A DNA stretch of 11,756 nucleotides from assembly GCA_900548615.1 (NCBI GenBank), contig URKW01000065.1:1-11756 (forward strand), in the 5' to 3' direction. This document shows positions 5,729 to 11,728 of the stretch, in pieces (positions within the stretch are counted from its first letter, which is position 1; every line of letters starts with the position of its first letter). Origin of the DNA: an uncultured Eubacteriales bacterium (GTDB taxonomy: Bacteria > Bacillota > Clostridia > Oscillospirales > Oscillospiraceae). The position numbers and the translations under genes were made by a program. The notes under the pieces were generated by a model. The model made no database searches and had not been told where the DNA came from. It saw only the letters and a list, made by a program, of their open reading frames with translations.

Positions 5729-6838
5729 ATGGCTTCTAAAGTGTATTTTGCCGATCTGCGTGCCGATTATCATGAGAATTTGCAACAGAAGCTGACGCGG
5801 CTGCTGAAAACGGCGGGGATGGGCGATATTGATTTTAACGAGAAGTTTGTGGCCATCAAGCTGCATTTCGGCGAGCCGGGGAATCTGGCCTATCTGCGGC
5901 CCAACTGGGCCAAGACCGTGGCGGACTTCGTGAAAGAGCGGGGCGGCAAGCCCTTCCTGACCGACTGCAACACGCTGTACGTGGGCGGTCGGAAGAACGC
6001 GCTGGATCACATGGACAGCGCCATGGTCAACGGCTTCAACTATATGACCACCGGCTGCCAGATCATCATTGCCGACGGCTTGAAGGGTAATGACGAGGTG
6101 GAGGTGCCTGTGGCAGGCGGCGAATACGTGAAGAACGCCAAGATCGGCCGGGCTGTCATGGACGCGGACGTGTTTATCTCCCTGACCCACTTCAAGGGCC
6201 ACGAGACGGCGGGCTTCGGCGGCTGCCTGAAGAACATCGGCATGGGCTGCGGCAGCCGCGCCGGCAAGATGGAGCAGCACAACGCCGGAAAGCCCCACGT
6301 GGAGCAGAAGCTGTGCGTGGGCTGCGGCCAGTGCTGCAAGATCTGCGCCCACGGCGCACCGGTCATTACCGACCGGAAGGCCGCCATCGACCACGACAAG
6401 TGCGTGGGCTGCGGCCGGTGTATCGCCATCTGCCCCAAGAACGCGGTGCAGATCAATTGGGACGAGTCCACCAGCAACCTGAACCGCAAGATCGCCGAGT
6501 ACACCAAGGCGGTGGTGGATGGCCGTCCCTGCTTCCACATTTCGCTGGTCATCGACGTGTCCCCCAACTGCGACTGCCGCAGCGAGAACGACATGGCCAT
6601 CGTGCCCAATGTGGGCATGTTCGCCTCCTTCGATCCGGTGGCGCTGGACATGGCCTGTATCGATGCGGTGAATGCCCAGATGCCGCTGCACGGCAGCGCG
6701 GCGGACTGCCCGGAGGATCATCAGCACGCCCACGACTACTTCCAGCGCATCCATCCCGACACGGATTGGCGCAGCTGTCTGGAGCACGGCGAGAAGATCG
6801 GACTGGGCACACGGGAATATGAGTTGGTGAAGATTTGA
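5729..6838 (+). CDS. DUF362 protein with two [4Fe-4S] ferredoxin motifs
   Basis: The 369-residue protein has an N-terminal DUF362 region (about 1-190: VYFADLRAD, KLHFGEPGN, DADVFISLTHFKGHETAGFGG). A bacterial ferredoxin insert follows with two C-x2-C-x2-C-x3-C clusters, C196/C199/C202/C206 and C225/C228/C231/C235. Only the second has the usual proline after the last cysteine. After the ferredoxin part comes the conserved stretch CDCRSENDMAIVPNVGMFASFDPVALDMA. These soluble proteins are common in anaerobes; their reaction is unknown, though electron transfer is likely. I chose ATG 5729 (AAAGGA 10 nt upstream), which gives the usual MASKVYFADLRAD start. An in-frame ATG at 5666 would add 21 residues unlike the family. 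An intrinsic terminator follows, so it is a single-gene unit. Confidence 0.92.
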   Translation: MASKVYFADLRADYHENLQQKLTRLLKTAGMGDIDFNEKFVAIKLHFGEPGNLAYLRPNWAKTVADFVKERGGKPFLTDCNTLYVGGRKNALDHMDSAMVNGFNYMTTGCQIIIADGLKGNDEVEVPVAGGEYVKNAKIGRAVMDADVFISLTHFKGHETAGFGGCLKNIGMGCGSRAGKMEQHNAGKPHVEQKLCVGCGQCCKICAHGAPVITDRKAAIDHDKCVGCGRCIAICPKNAVQINWDESTSNLNRKIAEYTKAVVDGRPCFHISLVIDVSPNCDCRSENDMAIVPNVGMFASFDPVALDMACIDAVNAQMPLHGSAADCPEDHQHAHDYFQRIHPDTDWRSCLEHGEKIGLGTREYELVKI

Positions 6839-6847
6839 GTTTTGTAT

Positions 6848-6882
6848 AAAAAACGGTCGGTGCGACGCACCGGCCGTTTTTT
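6848..6882 (+). terminator. Intrinsic terminator after the DUF362 gene
   Basis: AAAAAACGG-T-CGGTGCG pairs with its complement through one G-U wobble, with a T7 run starting at 6877. It begins 10 nt after the stop codon, a classic position. The A-rich left arm could also work for minus-strand transcripts coming from the HAD gene. Confidence 0.88.
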
Positions 6883-6899
6883 TGTGGGGGAAAAATGAT

Positions 6900-6974
6900 G
6901 TAGGGGCGACGACTCTGTTCACCCCAGTAATGATGCGATTGATCGTCAGGGCGGACAGAGTCGTTCGCCCCTAC
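6900..6974. repeat. 75-bp palindromic repeat (REP/MITE-like element)
   Basis: Left arm 6900-6925, beginning GTAGGGGCGACGACTCTG, is matched by the inverted right arm 6949-6974, ending CAGAGTCGTTCGCCCCTAC. About 26 bp per arm pair with one indel and two mismatches, around a 23-nt centre with weak self-complementarity. It encodes nothing, has no T-tract, and sits between two convergent genes beyond the DUF362 terminator, a typical place for mobile palindromic repeats. I remember similar GTAGGGGCGA...TCGCCCCTAC elements scattered through gut Clostridia genomes, but copy number cannot be checked here. Only one copy is in this window. Confidence 0.7.
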
Positions 6975-6997
6975 AGAGAGGCTGGTGAGGATCACCC

Positions 6998-7624
6998 TTA
7001 CACCAGCTCCGCAAAGCTCCGGATGCAGCGGTGGCACACCGTCTGCATCTCGTCCCATGAGACATGGAAAAATTCGTCGTACACGCCGATGACCTGCATG
7101 CCCGCTGTCCGGGCGCTGCGGCAGGCGGCGATGGAATCGTCGAAAATGGTGCAGTCCGCTACGTCCACGCCCAGCAGCTCCGCCGTTTTGCGGTAGATGG
7201 CGGGCTCCTTTTTGTCCATGCCCAGCTCCTGGGCAAAGTAGATATGCTCGAAATAGGGCTTCAGCCCCAGGTGTCCCAGCGCCGCGTGACAGTGGGCGGG
7301 AACGCTGGAGGTCAGGACGGCCATCCGCTCTCCGGCGGCCTTGCACTTCTCCAGATAATCCACCACGCCGGGCTTTACCGGAACGCTGGTGGTGTACAGG
7401 TCGCCGGCCATCTCCATCCACTCGGCCATGATCTCGTCGGTGGACTCGCTGAGGTGGCAGTACTCCTTGGTGAAGATGGCGGCCTTGGGGAACACGGTGT
7501 GGGCCACGCCCTCGTAGTATTCCCGGGTGTAGGGCAGACCCCGCTTGGCGAGAAACGCGGTGTCCACGTCACGCCAGATGCCGTTGGAGTCGATGAGGGT
7601 GCCGTCCATGTCAAAAATCAGCAT
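6998..7624 (-). CDS. HAD-superfamily phosphatase (beta-phosphoglucomutase-like)
   Basis: The 208-residue protein carries the four HAD motifs: DMDGTLIDS with nucleophile D5 and general acid D7; T105-S-S; K139 in KKEPAIY (motif III); and FDDS with D162/D163 for Mg2+. An alpha-helical cap between motifs I and II (about 15-85) fits subclass I. It probably dephosphorylates a small metabolite, such as a sugar or nucleoside phosphate; the substrate is not predictable. The ATG at 7624 has AAAGGAG seven nt upstream, inside the end of the glycosylase gene. The two frames overlap by 7 nt (ATGCTGA), a layout that favours translational coupling. Possible roles include clearing phosphorylated by-products near a DNA repair enzyme, but adjacency is the only link. 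Confidence 0.9.
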   Translation of the reverse strand: MLIFDMDGTLIDSNGIWRDVDTAFLAKRGLPYTREYYEGVAHTVFPKAAIFTKEYCHLSESTDEIMAEWMEMAGDLYTTSVPVKPGVVDYLEKCKAAGERMAVLTSSVPAHCHAALGHLGLKPYFEHIYFAQELGMDKKEPAIYRKTAELLGVDVADCTIFDDSIAACRSARTAGMQVIGVYDEFFHVSWDEMQTVCHRCIRSFAELV

Positions 7625-8256
7625 AAATATTCTCCTTTATCGTAGATCCAGAAGCGCCACGGGAAGTCTACGGCCTCCTGTGCGTAGTCGATGCCGATGC
7701 GCTTGCCGGTGTGGATGGTGAGGGGACGGGGCGGCCGGTCGGGCAGGCCCACGTCGGAGAGGGCGGTGCAGAGGAACAGCTCCTCTCCCGTGGTCAGGTC
7801 GATGCCGTTCTGGCGGCGGTCCAGCCCCAGCGCCTGACAGCACTTGCCGGGGCCGTTGAGGAAGTTCTTCCGCTGATAGGCCGTCAGCTCGTCAGGAGCC
7901 TTGCCATACCGCAGGCGGCAGAGGGCTTCCAGACCGTGCACCGGGGCAAGACCCCGCAGCAGCACGGCGGAGGGCTCCCCCTCCGGCTCGGTGACGAAGT
8001 TCAGGCAGCAGTGCATGCCGTAAATGAGATAGATATAGGCGTGGCCCGGCGGGCCGAACATGGTGGCGTTGCGGGCGGTCTTGTGGTAGCCGTAGGAGTG
8101 GGCGGCCTTGTCGATGGCGCCCACGTAGGCCTCGGTTTCCGTGATGCGGCACACCAGCAGTTGCCCATCATACCGCCGAACCAGATAGCAGTCCACAAGA
8201 CTGCGGGCGATATCCACCGTATTTCCTGTATAAAAATTCCGACAAAGTATTGCCAT
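7618..8256 (-). CDS. 3-methyladenine DNA glycosylase (AAG/MPG family)
   Basis: The 212-residue protein belongs to the AAG/Mpg family, monofunctional glycosylases that excise alkylated and deaminated purines in base excision repair. The catalytic region ITETEAYVGAIDKAAHSYG contains E42, the water-activating glutamate (E125 in human AAG), and Y44 (Y127). The family block NATMFGPPGHAYIYLIYGMH and GEPSAVLLRGLAPVHG follow, then NGPGKCCQALGL. Length is normal for bacterial members. ATG 8256 has GGAGG six nt upstream; the frame to 8316 would cross its own promoter and was rejected. It heads a two-gene operon with the HAD phosphatase and is divergent from the RarD-like transporter. Confidence 0.94.
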   Translation of the reverse strand: MAILCRNFYTGNTVDIARSLVDCYLVRRYDGQLLVCRITETEAYVGAIDKAAHSYGYHKTARNATMFGPPGHAYIYLIYGMHCCLNFVTEPEGEPSAVLLRGLAPVHGLEALCRLRYGKAPDELTAYQRKNFLNGPGKCCQALGLDRRQNGIDLTTGEELFLCTALSDVGLPDRPPRPLTIHTGKRIGIDYAQEAVDFPWRFWIYDKGEYLC

Positions 8257-8278
8257 TTTCGTCCTCCGGTGGTATAGT
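8250..8278 (+). promoter_or_regulatory. Promoter of the RarD/EamA-LOG operon
   Basis: TTGCCA (8250-8255) and TATAGT (8273-8278) are separated by exactly 17 nt, with a TGG extension before the -10. The -35 overlaps the start codon region of the divergent glycosylase gene. Both boxes match consensus in 5 of 6 positions, among the best promoters in the window. Confidence 0.65.
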
Positions 8279-8287
8279 GCTTTTGCT

Positions 8288-8316
8288 ATTCTATCATTTT
8301 TACGGAGAAAATACAA
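8288..8316 (-). promoter_or_regulatory. Promoter of the glycosylase-HAD operon
   Basis: On the minus strand TTGTAT (8311-8316) lies 17 nt before TAGAAT (8288-8293), with a TGA extension. Transcription would start near 8281 and run leftward across the plus-strand promoter at 8250-8278, so the two promoters face each other. Confidence 0.5.
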
Positions 8317-8337
8317 GAAAAAGGAAGTGTTGCCGCG

Positions 8338-9231
8338 ATGCCTGCGTACAATTACAAAAAAGGTCTGACCGCCATGCTGGGGTGTTTCTTCATCTGGGGG
8401 TTCCAGCCGTTATACTGGTATCTGTGCGGCGGCATGGATACCTTCTTCCTGATGGCCAGCCGTATTGTGTGGGCGGCGGTGTGCTGCGTGCTGCTGCTGT
8501 GGATGCAGGGCAAGCTGCCCCAGCTGGCGGCGGCCTTCAAGGATAAGCAGGTGCTGAAGCGGGAGATCCCGGCGGCGGTGTTCCTGTTCGGCGACTGGAT
8601 CGTGTATCTGTGGGCGGTGCAGAACGGCCGGGTGCTGGAGTGCTCGCTGGGCTACTACATCCAGCCGCTGGTGGTGTTCGCTTTCGGCGCGGTGATCTTC
8701 AAGGAGAAGATCTCGTGGCGGCACTTCGTCATCATTGCCATTGTGGTGGTGGGCATCGTGCTGAGCACCAGCGGCTTCGGCGGCGTGCCCTATGTGACTA
8801 TCGCGCTGGCTGCCATGTTCGCCATCTATGCCGCCATCAAGAAAAGCCTGACCATTGATTCCATCGTCAGCACCACCATGGAGATCATCATGATGGTGCC
8901 GGTGGCGATCGTATTCGTGCTGTGCTGCCGCATGGGCGACAACGGCATGGGCAGCCTGACGGTGGTGCGGCAGCTGCTGCTGATGGGCTCCGGTGTGGTG
9001 ACGGCAGTTCCTATGCTGTTCTATGCCATCGGCGTGCGAAACCTGCCGCTGATGACCACCGGTATCTGTCAGTATCTCAGCCCCACGCTGGCTATCTTCT
9101 GCGGCATGATCATGGGCGAGAGCCTGACGAAGGAAAAGCTGGTGAGCTTCTGCTTTATCTGGGCAGGCGTGATTTTGTATACGCTGAACAGCATTTATGA
9201 GGAGAAAAAGCGCAGCAAAACGGCGGCGTGA
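8338..9231 (+). CDS. RarD-like EamA (DMT superfamily) transporter
   Basis: The 297-residue protein has about ten hydrophobic segments, as expected for the drug/metabolite transporter superfamily with two EamA repeats. RarD-type signatures are present: FFIWGFQPLYWYL at the start, FGDWIVYLWAVQNGRVLECSLGYYIQPL in the first half, and GVVTAVPMLFYAIGVRNLPL with GICQYLSPTLA in the second. Members export or import small metabolites; the substrate of this one is unknown. The name RarD comes from a chloramphenicol-sensitivity link in Pseudomonas. Start ATG 8338 has a GGAAG about 10 nt upstream, a weaker RBS than its neighbours. The stop TGA overlaps the AGGAGG of the LOG gene, so the two are cotranscribed from 8250-8278. 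Confidence 0.9.
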   Translation: MPAYNYKKGLTAMLGCFFIWGFQPLYWYLCGGMDTFFLMASRIVWAAVCCVLLLWMQGKLPQLAAAFKDKQVLKREIPAAVFLFGDWIVYLWAVQNGRVLECSLGYYIQPLVVFAFGAVIFKEKISWRHFVIIAIVVVGIVLSTSGFGGVPYVTIALAAMFAIYAAIKKSLTIDSIVSTTMEIIMMVPVAIVFVLCCRMGDNGMGSLTVVRQLLLMGSGVVTAVPMLFYAIGVRNLPLMTTGICQYLSPTLAIFCGMIMGESLTKEKLVSFCFIWAGVILYTLNSIYEEKKRSKTAA

Positions 9232-9243
9232 GGAGGAAACCGA

Positions 9244-9777
9244 ATGAATATTACAGTCTATCTGGGTGCAAACGAGGGCAACGATCCGGCTCTGGGGCAG
9301 GCTGTGCGGGAGCTGGGCCGGTGGATCGGCGAAAGCGGCTACACGTTGGTTTACGGCGGGTCAAAGACCGGGCTGATGGGCGATATCGCTGGAAGCGTGT
9401 TGGCGGCCGGTGGAGAGGTCATCGGCGTGGAGCCGCAGTTTTTCATGGACGCGGGTTTTCAGTACGACGGTCTGACGGAGCTGATCGTGACGAAGGATAT
9501 GGCGGAGCGCAAGACGAAGATGATCCAACTGGGCGACGCCTTTATCGCTTTTCCCGGCGGCACCGGAACGCTGGAGGAGATCACAGAGGTCATGTCCAAG
9601 GTGTCGCTGAAGCAGCTGGACGCGCCCTGCATCCTCTATAATCTGAACGGCTATTACGACGACCTGAAGGCGCTGCTGCGGCGTATGATCGAAAAGGAGC
9701 TGTCCTCGGAGGAGCGGCAGCAGGGAATCTATTTCGCGGAGAATTTACAGCAGATCAAAGAGATATTGGAAAAGTGA
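9244..9777 (+). CDS. LOG-family protein (TIGR00730 Rossmann fold)
   Basis: The 177-residue protein is a LOG/'lysine decarboxylase-like' Rossmann-fold protein. The phosphoribohydrolase motif PGGTGTLEE is at 104-112, preceded by M86-A-E-R89-K90 (the usual family form is MHERK). The N-terminus (YLGANEGNDP) replaces the CGSS-type loop seen in many homologs. Characterised members cleave cytokinin or nucleoside 5'-monophosphates to free base and ribose 5-phosphate, so a nucleotide-salvage or clean-up role is likely. The start follows AGGAGG at 7 nt spacing, which overlaps the end of the transporter gene. The pairing suggests the transporter might move a nucleobase-like product, but this is speculation. 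A hairpin at 9784-9813 follows. Confidence 0.9.
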   Translation: MNITVYLGANEGNDPALGQAVRELGRWIGESGYTLVYGGSKTGLMGDIAGSVLAAGGEVIGVEPQFFMDAGFQYDGLTELIVTKDMAERKTKMIQLGDAFIAFPGGTGTLEEITEVMSKVSLKQLDAPCILYNLNGYYDDLKALLRRMIEKELSSEERQQGIYFAENLQQIKEILEK

Positions 9778-9783
9778 CCCCAT

Positions 9784-9813
9784 AGCAGCCTGCGGCATTC
9801 GCCGCAGGCTGCT
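9784..9813 (+). terminator. Hairpin after the LOG gene, probable terminator
   Basis: AGCAGCCTGCGGC (9784-9796), loop ATTC and its exact complement (9801-9813) form a 13-bp GC-rich stem 6 nt after the stop codon. Only a short TGTTG follows rather than a T-run, so termination may be incomplete or need Rho. The next promoter begins at its right edge. Confidence 0.6.
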
Positions 9814-9814
9814 G

Positions 9815-9843
9815 TTGCGTCGTGGGGCAGGGAATGGTATAAT
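9815..9843 (+). promoter_or_regulatory. Promoter of the anchored-protein gene
   Basis: TTGCGT (9815-9820), 17 nt, then TATAAT (9838-9843) with a TGG extension. It lies 24 nt before the ATG at 9867. An AAGGAGG RBS follows at 9852-9858. Confidence 0.7.
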
Positions 9844-9866
9844 AAAGGAAAAAGGAGGGTGCGGAT

Positions 9867-10292
9867 ATGGGAAAGCGGATTTCTGTGATTCTGATCGTGG
9901 TGCTGGCGGTTGCGGCGGTGACTTTTGGGGTGCTATGGCAGAGTGCGCTGCGGGATCATTCCGATATTAAGGCGCTGGCACAGGCAGGCGCGAACGAGGC
10001 ATGCAGCCGGTTTTCGGACTTTCAGAAAAGGGGAGACGACGGAAACTACTGGGGCGGCGTGGCGGCGTTTCACACCTTTCAGCAGGCTCACATCCTCCTG
10101 ACGGAGGGGACGAGTCAGGCCGCTGACCGGGTGTTTTGCAGCGAGGTCTATGGCGCGCTGCTGCTGAAGCCGGAGCTGGCCAAGGCGCATATGGCGGAGG
10201 TCATCGAGGTGATGGAGCTGCTGGCACAGGATGTGACGGATGCCAACGCGTATGTGCGCATGGCGGAGCTGGGCAATGCGCTGGGGCAGTGA
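9867..10292 (+). CDS. Membrane-anchored protein of unknown function
   Basis: The 141-residue protein starts at ATG 9867, 8 nt after AAGGAGG. MGKRI is followed by one hydrophobic helix (residues 6-24), after which the remaining 115 residues are soluble and mostly helical by appearance. It is therefore probably an N-terminally anchored extracytoplasmic protein, or less likely a secreted one. No lipoprotein cysteine follows the helix. The two cysteines (in EACSRF and VFCSEV) could pair outside the cell. I do not recognise a family. It has its own extended -10 promoter and precedes the decayed YczE-like gene by about 48 nt, so it may lead a transcript through the next two genes, up to the PH-like protein. 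Confidence 0.7.
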   Translation: MGKRISVILIVVLAVAAVTFGVLWQSALRDHSDIKALAQAGANEACSRFSDFQKRGDDGNYWGGVAAFHTFQQAHILLTEGTSQAADRVFCSEVYGALLLKPELAKAHMAEVIEVMELLAQDVTDANAYVRMAELGNALGQ

Positions 10293-10340
10293 GCCGCAAG
10301 AGATGAAACAAGAGCGAAAGAAAGACGGAAAAGGAAAGCG

Positions 10341-10843
10341 ATGAAAGGAAATCTGTCCCGGCGGCTTGCCATGTACGCTGCCGGATTGTTTGTGATGACG
10401 GTGGGGATCGCCCTGTCGGTAAAGTCGCGGCTGGGGGTGTCGCCCATCAGCTCCATCCCCCCTATGCCATGACGTGCATCTGGGGCATTGAAATGGGCAA
10501 GGCCACCATCCTACTGCATTGCTCGCTGGTGCTGCTGCAGATCATTTTGCTGCGGAGGAATTTTAAGCCGGTGAACCTGCTGCAAGTAGCGGTGGGCATT
10601 GTGTTCGGGTATTTTACCACCTTCTGTAACTGGTGCGTGTCCTTCCTGCCGGAGTCGGACGGCATAGTGCTGCGGGTCATATTGCTGCTGCTGAGCGTGG
10701 TGTGTATCGGCAGCTTCGGCAGCGTAGGCGTTGGCACGGTCATTGCTGCCGTTCTGGTGGGGATGGTGCTGGAATTTTTTACCAAGTGGTTGGGAGCGCG
10801 GCGTGACTGCTGGCTGTTCGGAAAAGAGACTGTTCGGGAATGA
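10341..10843 (+). pseudogene. YczE/YyaS-like membrane protein, frameshifted and shortened
   Basis: Frame one (10341-10472) reads MKGNLSRRLAMYAAGLFVMT, then GIALSVKSRLGVSPISSIP, and stops after PMP. The family's continuation, YAMTCIWGIEMGKATIL, is present at once in another frame (from 10463) and runs to TGA 10843. The break lies at a C6 tract (10457-10462); two Cs fewer would give the usual SIPY. The C-terminal part goes from LLLLSVVCI almost directly to GTVIAAVLVGM, while homologs as I remember them carry about 45-50 more residues there. Rejoined, the protein would be about 166 residues against a usual 210 or so. GGCAGC is directly repeated at that junction (about 10709-10725). A clean RBS (AAAGGAA) remains, suggesting recent decay. 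A sequencing error could explain the frameshift but not the missing block. Confidence 0.7.
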
Positions 10844-10878
10844 CGCAGCGCTTTACAGCCTGGAGAAAGGAGCAGAAA

Positions 10879-11220
10879 ATGGCAAAATTTCAGGATAAAT
10901 TGATCGCAGACGGATACTGCGATGCCCGGGGCGCGGGTTTTTGCGCGACGGCCACGAGCCTGCCGGGTGGGGTATATGGCATGGTGGCCCTGTGCGTCAG
11001 GAAGCATGTGCTGTATCTCTACGATGTGGACATGAGGGGCAATATCGACGAACTGCTGCATGAGATCCCGCTGGAGCGGATCGAAAATTTGAAGATCCGG
11101 ACGGGCTTTTTCAGTCAGGTATTGCGATTTGAGTACGAGGGCGCGGTGTTTTCTTTTACCAATTTTGTGGGGGTGAAGCCTGCGCTGGAGGTCATCAGGC
11201 AGGAAGCCGCGCGGCGCTGA
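10879..11220 (+). CDS. Small PH-like (YokE-type) domain protein
   Basis: The 113-residue cytoplasmic protein looks like one beta-rich domain with a closing helix. The run HEIPLERIENLKIRTGF, FSQVLRFEYEGAVFSFTNF and a C-terminal helix (KPALEVIRQEAARR) resembles bacterial PH/YokE-like domains, whose cellular role is mostly unknown. This assignment is by overall pattern only. I chose ATG 10879 because AAAGGAG lies 6 nt upstream. The earlier in-frame ATG at 10840 has no RBS, though it overlaps the preceding stop as ATGA. It sits behind the decayed membrane gene and before an XRE regulator with its own promoter. Confidence 0.65.
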   Translation: MAKFQDKLIADGYCDARGAGFCATATSLPGGVYGMVALCVRKHVLYLYDVDMRGNIDELLHEIPLERIENLKIRTGFFSQVLRFEYEGAVFSFTNFVGVKPALEVIRQEAARR

Positions 11221-11222
11221 CC

Positions 11223-11237
11223 GCAACTGCCAGTTGC
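11223..11237. promoter_or_regulatory. 15-bp dyad next to the XRE promoter, possible operator
   Basis: GCAACTG-C-CAGTTGC is a perfect 7+1+7 inverted repeat whose right edge touches the -35 hexamer at 11238. Position and size suit an operator for an autoregulating helix-turn-helix protein. It begins 3 nt after the stop of the PH-like gene, so a short terminator stem is the alternative, but no T-tract follows. Confidence 0.4.
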
Positions 11238-11266
11238 TTGTCTGGCGAACGATCCTGTGCTATACT
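11238..11266 (+). promoter_or_regulatory. Promoter of the XRE/zinc-ribbon gene
   Basis: TTGTCT (11238-11243), 17 nt, then TATACT (11261-11266) with a TGC extension. The -10 ends 21 nt before the chosen start codon at 11288. Confidence 0.65.
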
Positions 11267-11287
11267 GACGGTATGGAGGTGTTCGAC

Positions 11288-11728
11288 ATGGAAACAAAGG
11301 AGATTTTACATCATCTGCGGACAGAAAAGGGGCTGTCGCAGGACGAACTGGCGGAAAAGGTTTTTGTGACGCGGCAGGCGGTGTCCCGCTGGGAAAACGG
11401 CGAGACAACGCCGGGACTGGAGACCTTGAAGCGGCTTTCCCAGCTTTTTGATGTGTCCATCAATACGCTGCTGGGCTCCCCGCGGCAGCTGATCTGCCAG
11501 TGCTGCGGAATGCCGCTGGACGATTCCACCATCAGCAAGGAGCCGGACGGCGATTTCAACGAGGACTATTGCAAGTGGTGCTATGCTGACGGTACGTTTA
11601 AGTACACCAGCAAGGAGCAGCTGATCGATTTCTGCGTGACCCACATGGCCAGTGAAAGCTGGCCCGCAGAGCAGGTCAGAGCCCATATGGAGGCTGTGGT
11701 GCCGGAGTTGAAGCACTGGAAGAAATAA
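11288..11728 (+). CDS. XRE-family regulator with C-terminal zinc ribbon
   Basis: The 146-residue protein begins with a Cro/C1-type helix-turn-helix (about residues 5-60: LRTEKGLSQDELAEKVFVTR, QAVSRWENGETTPGLETLK). A putative zinc-ribbon domain follows (about 65-146), with paired cysteines in CQCCGMPLDD and YCKWCYADGTF, a combination known from Firmicutes regulators with a Zn_ribbon_2-type tail. The metal could be structural or sensory; the target genes are unknown. ATG 11288 has GGAGG eight nt upstream; the in-frame ATG at 11273 overlaps that SD and was rejected. The gene has its own promoter with an adjacent dyad (11223-11237), suggesting autoregulation. It is complete, ending 28 nt before the window edge; the rest holds nothing I can identify. 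Confidence 0.88.
   Translation: METKEILHHLRTEKGLSQDELAEKVFVTRQAVSRWENGETTPGLETLKRLSQLFDVSINTLLGSPRQLICQCCGMPLDDSTISKEPDGDFNEDYCKWCYADGTFKYTSKEQLIDFCVTHMASESWPAEQVRAHMEAVVPELKHWKK

Noticed and set aside
5597..6922. Long minus-strand open frame (441 codons) opposite the DUF362 gene
   Set aside because: It mirrors a well-recognised plus-strand gene; its translation is His/Val/Leu-rich with no family resemblance and no RBS, as expected from the antisense of GC-rich codons.
6882..7196. Plus-strand frame crossing the palindromic repeat
   Set aside because: It starts at the terminator, runs through non-coding repeat and then antisense to the HAD gene; no coding signal.
9844..11728. A possible multi-gene defence or toxin-antitoxin unit at the right end (anchored protein, membrane gene, PH-like, XRE)
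   Set aside because: The membrane gene is a decayed YczE-like protein, the XRE gene has its own promoter and a zinc ribbon rather than a toxin partner, and no nuclease, kinase or protease motif is visible.
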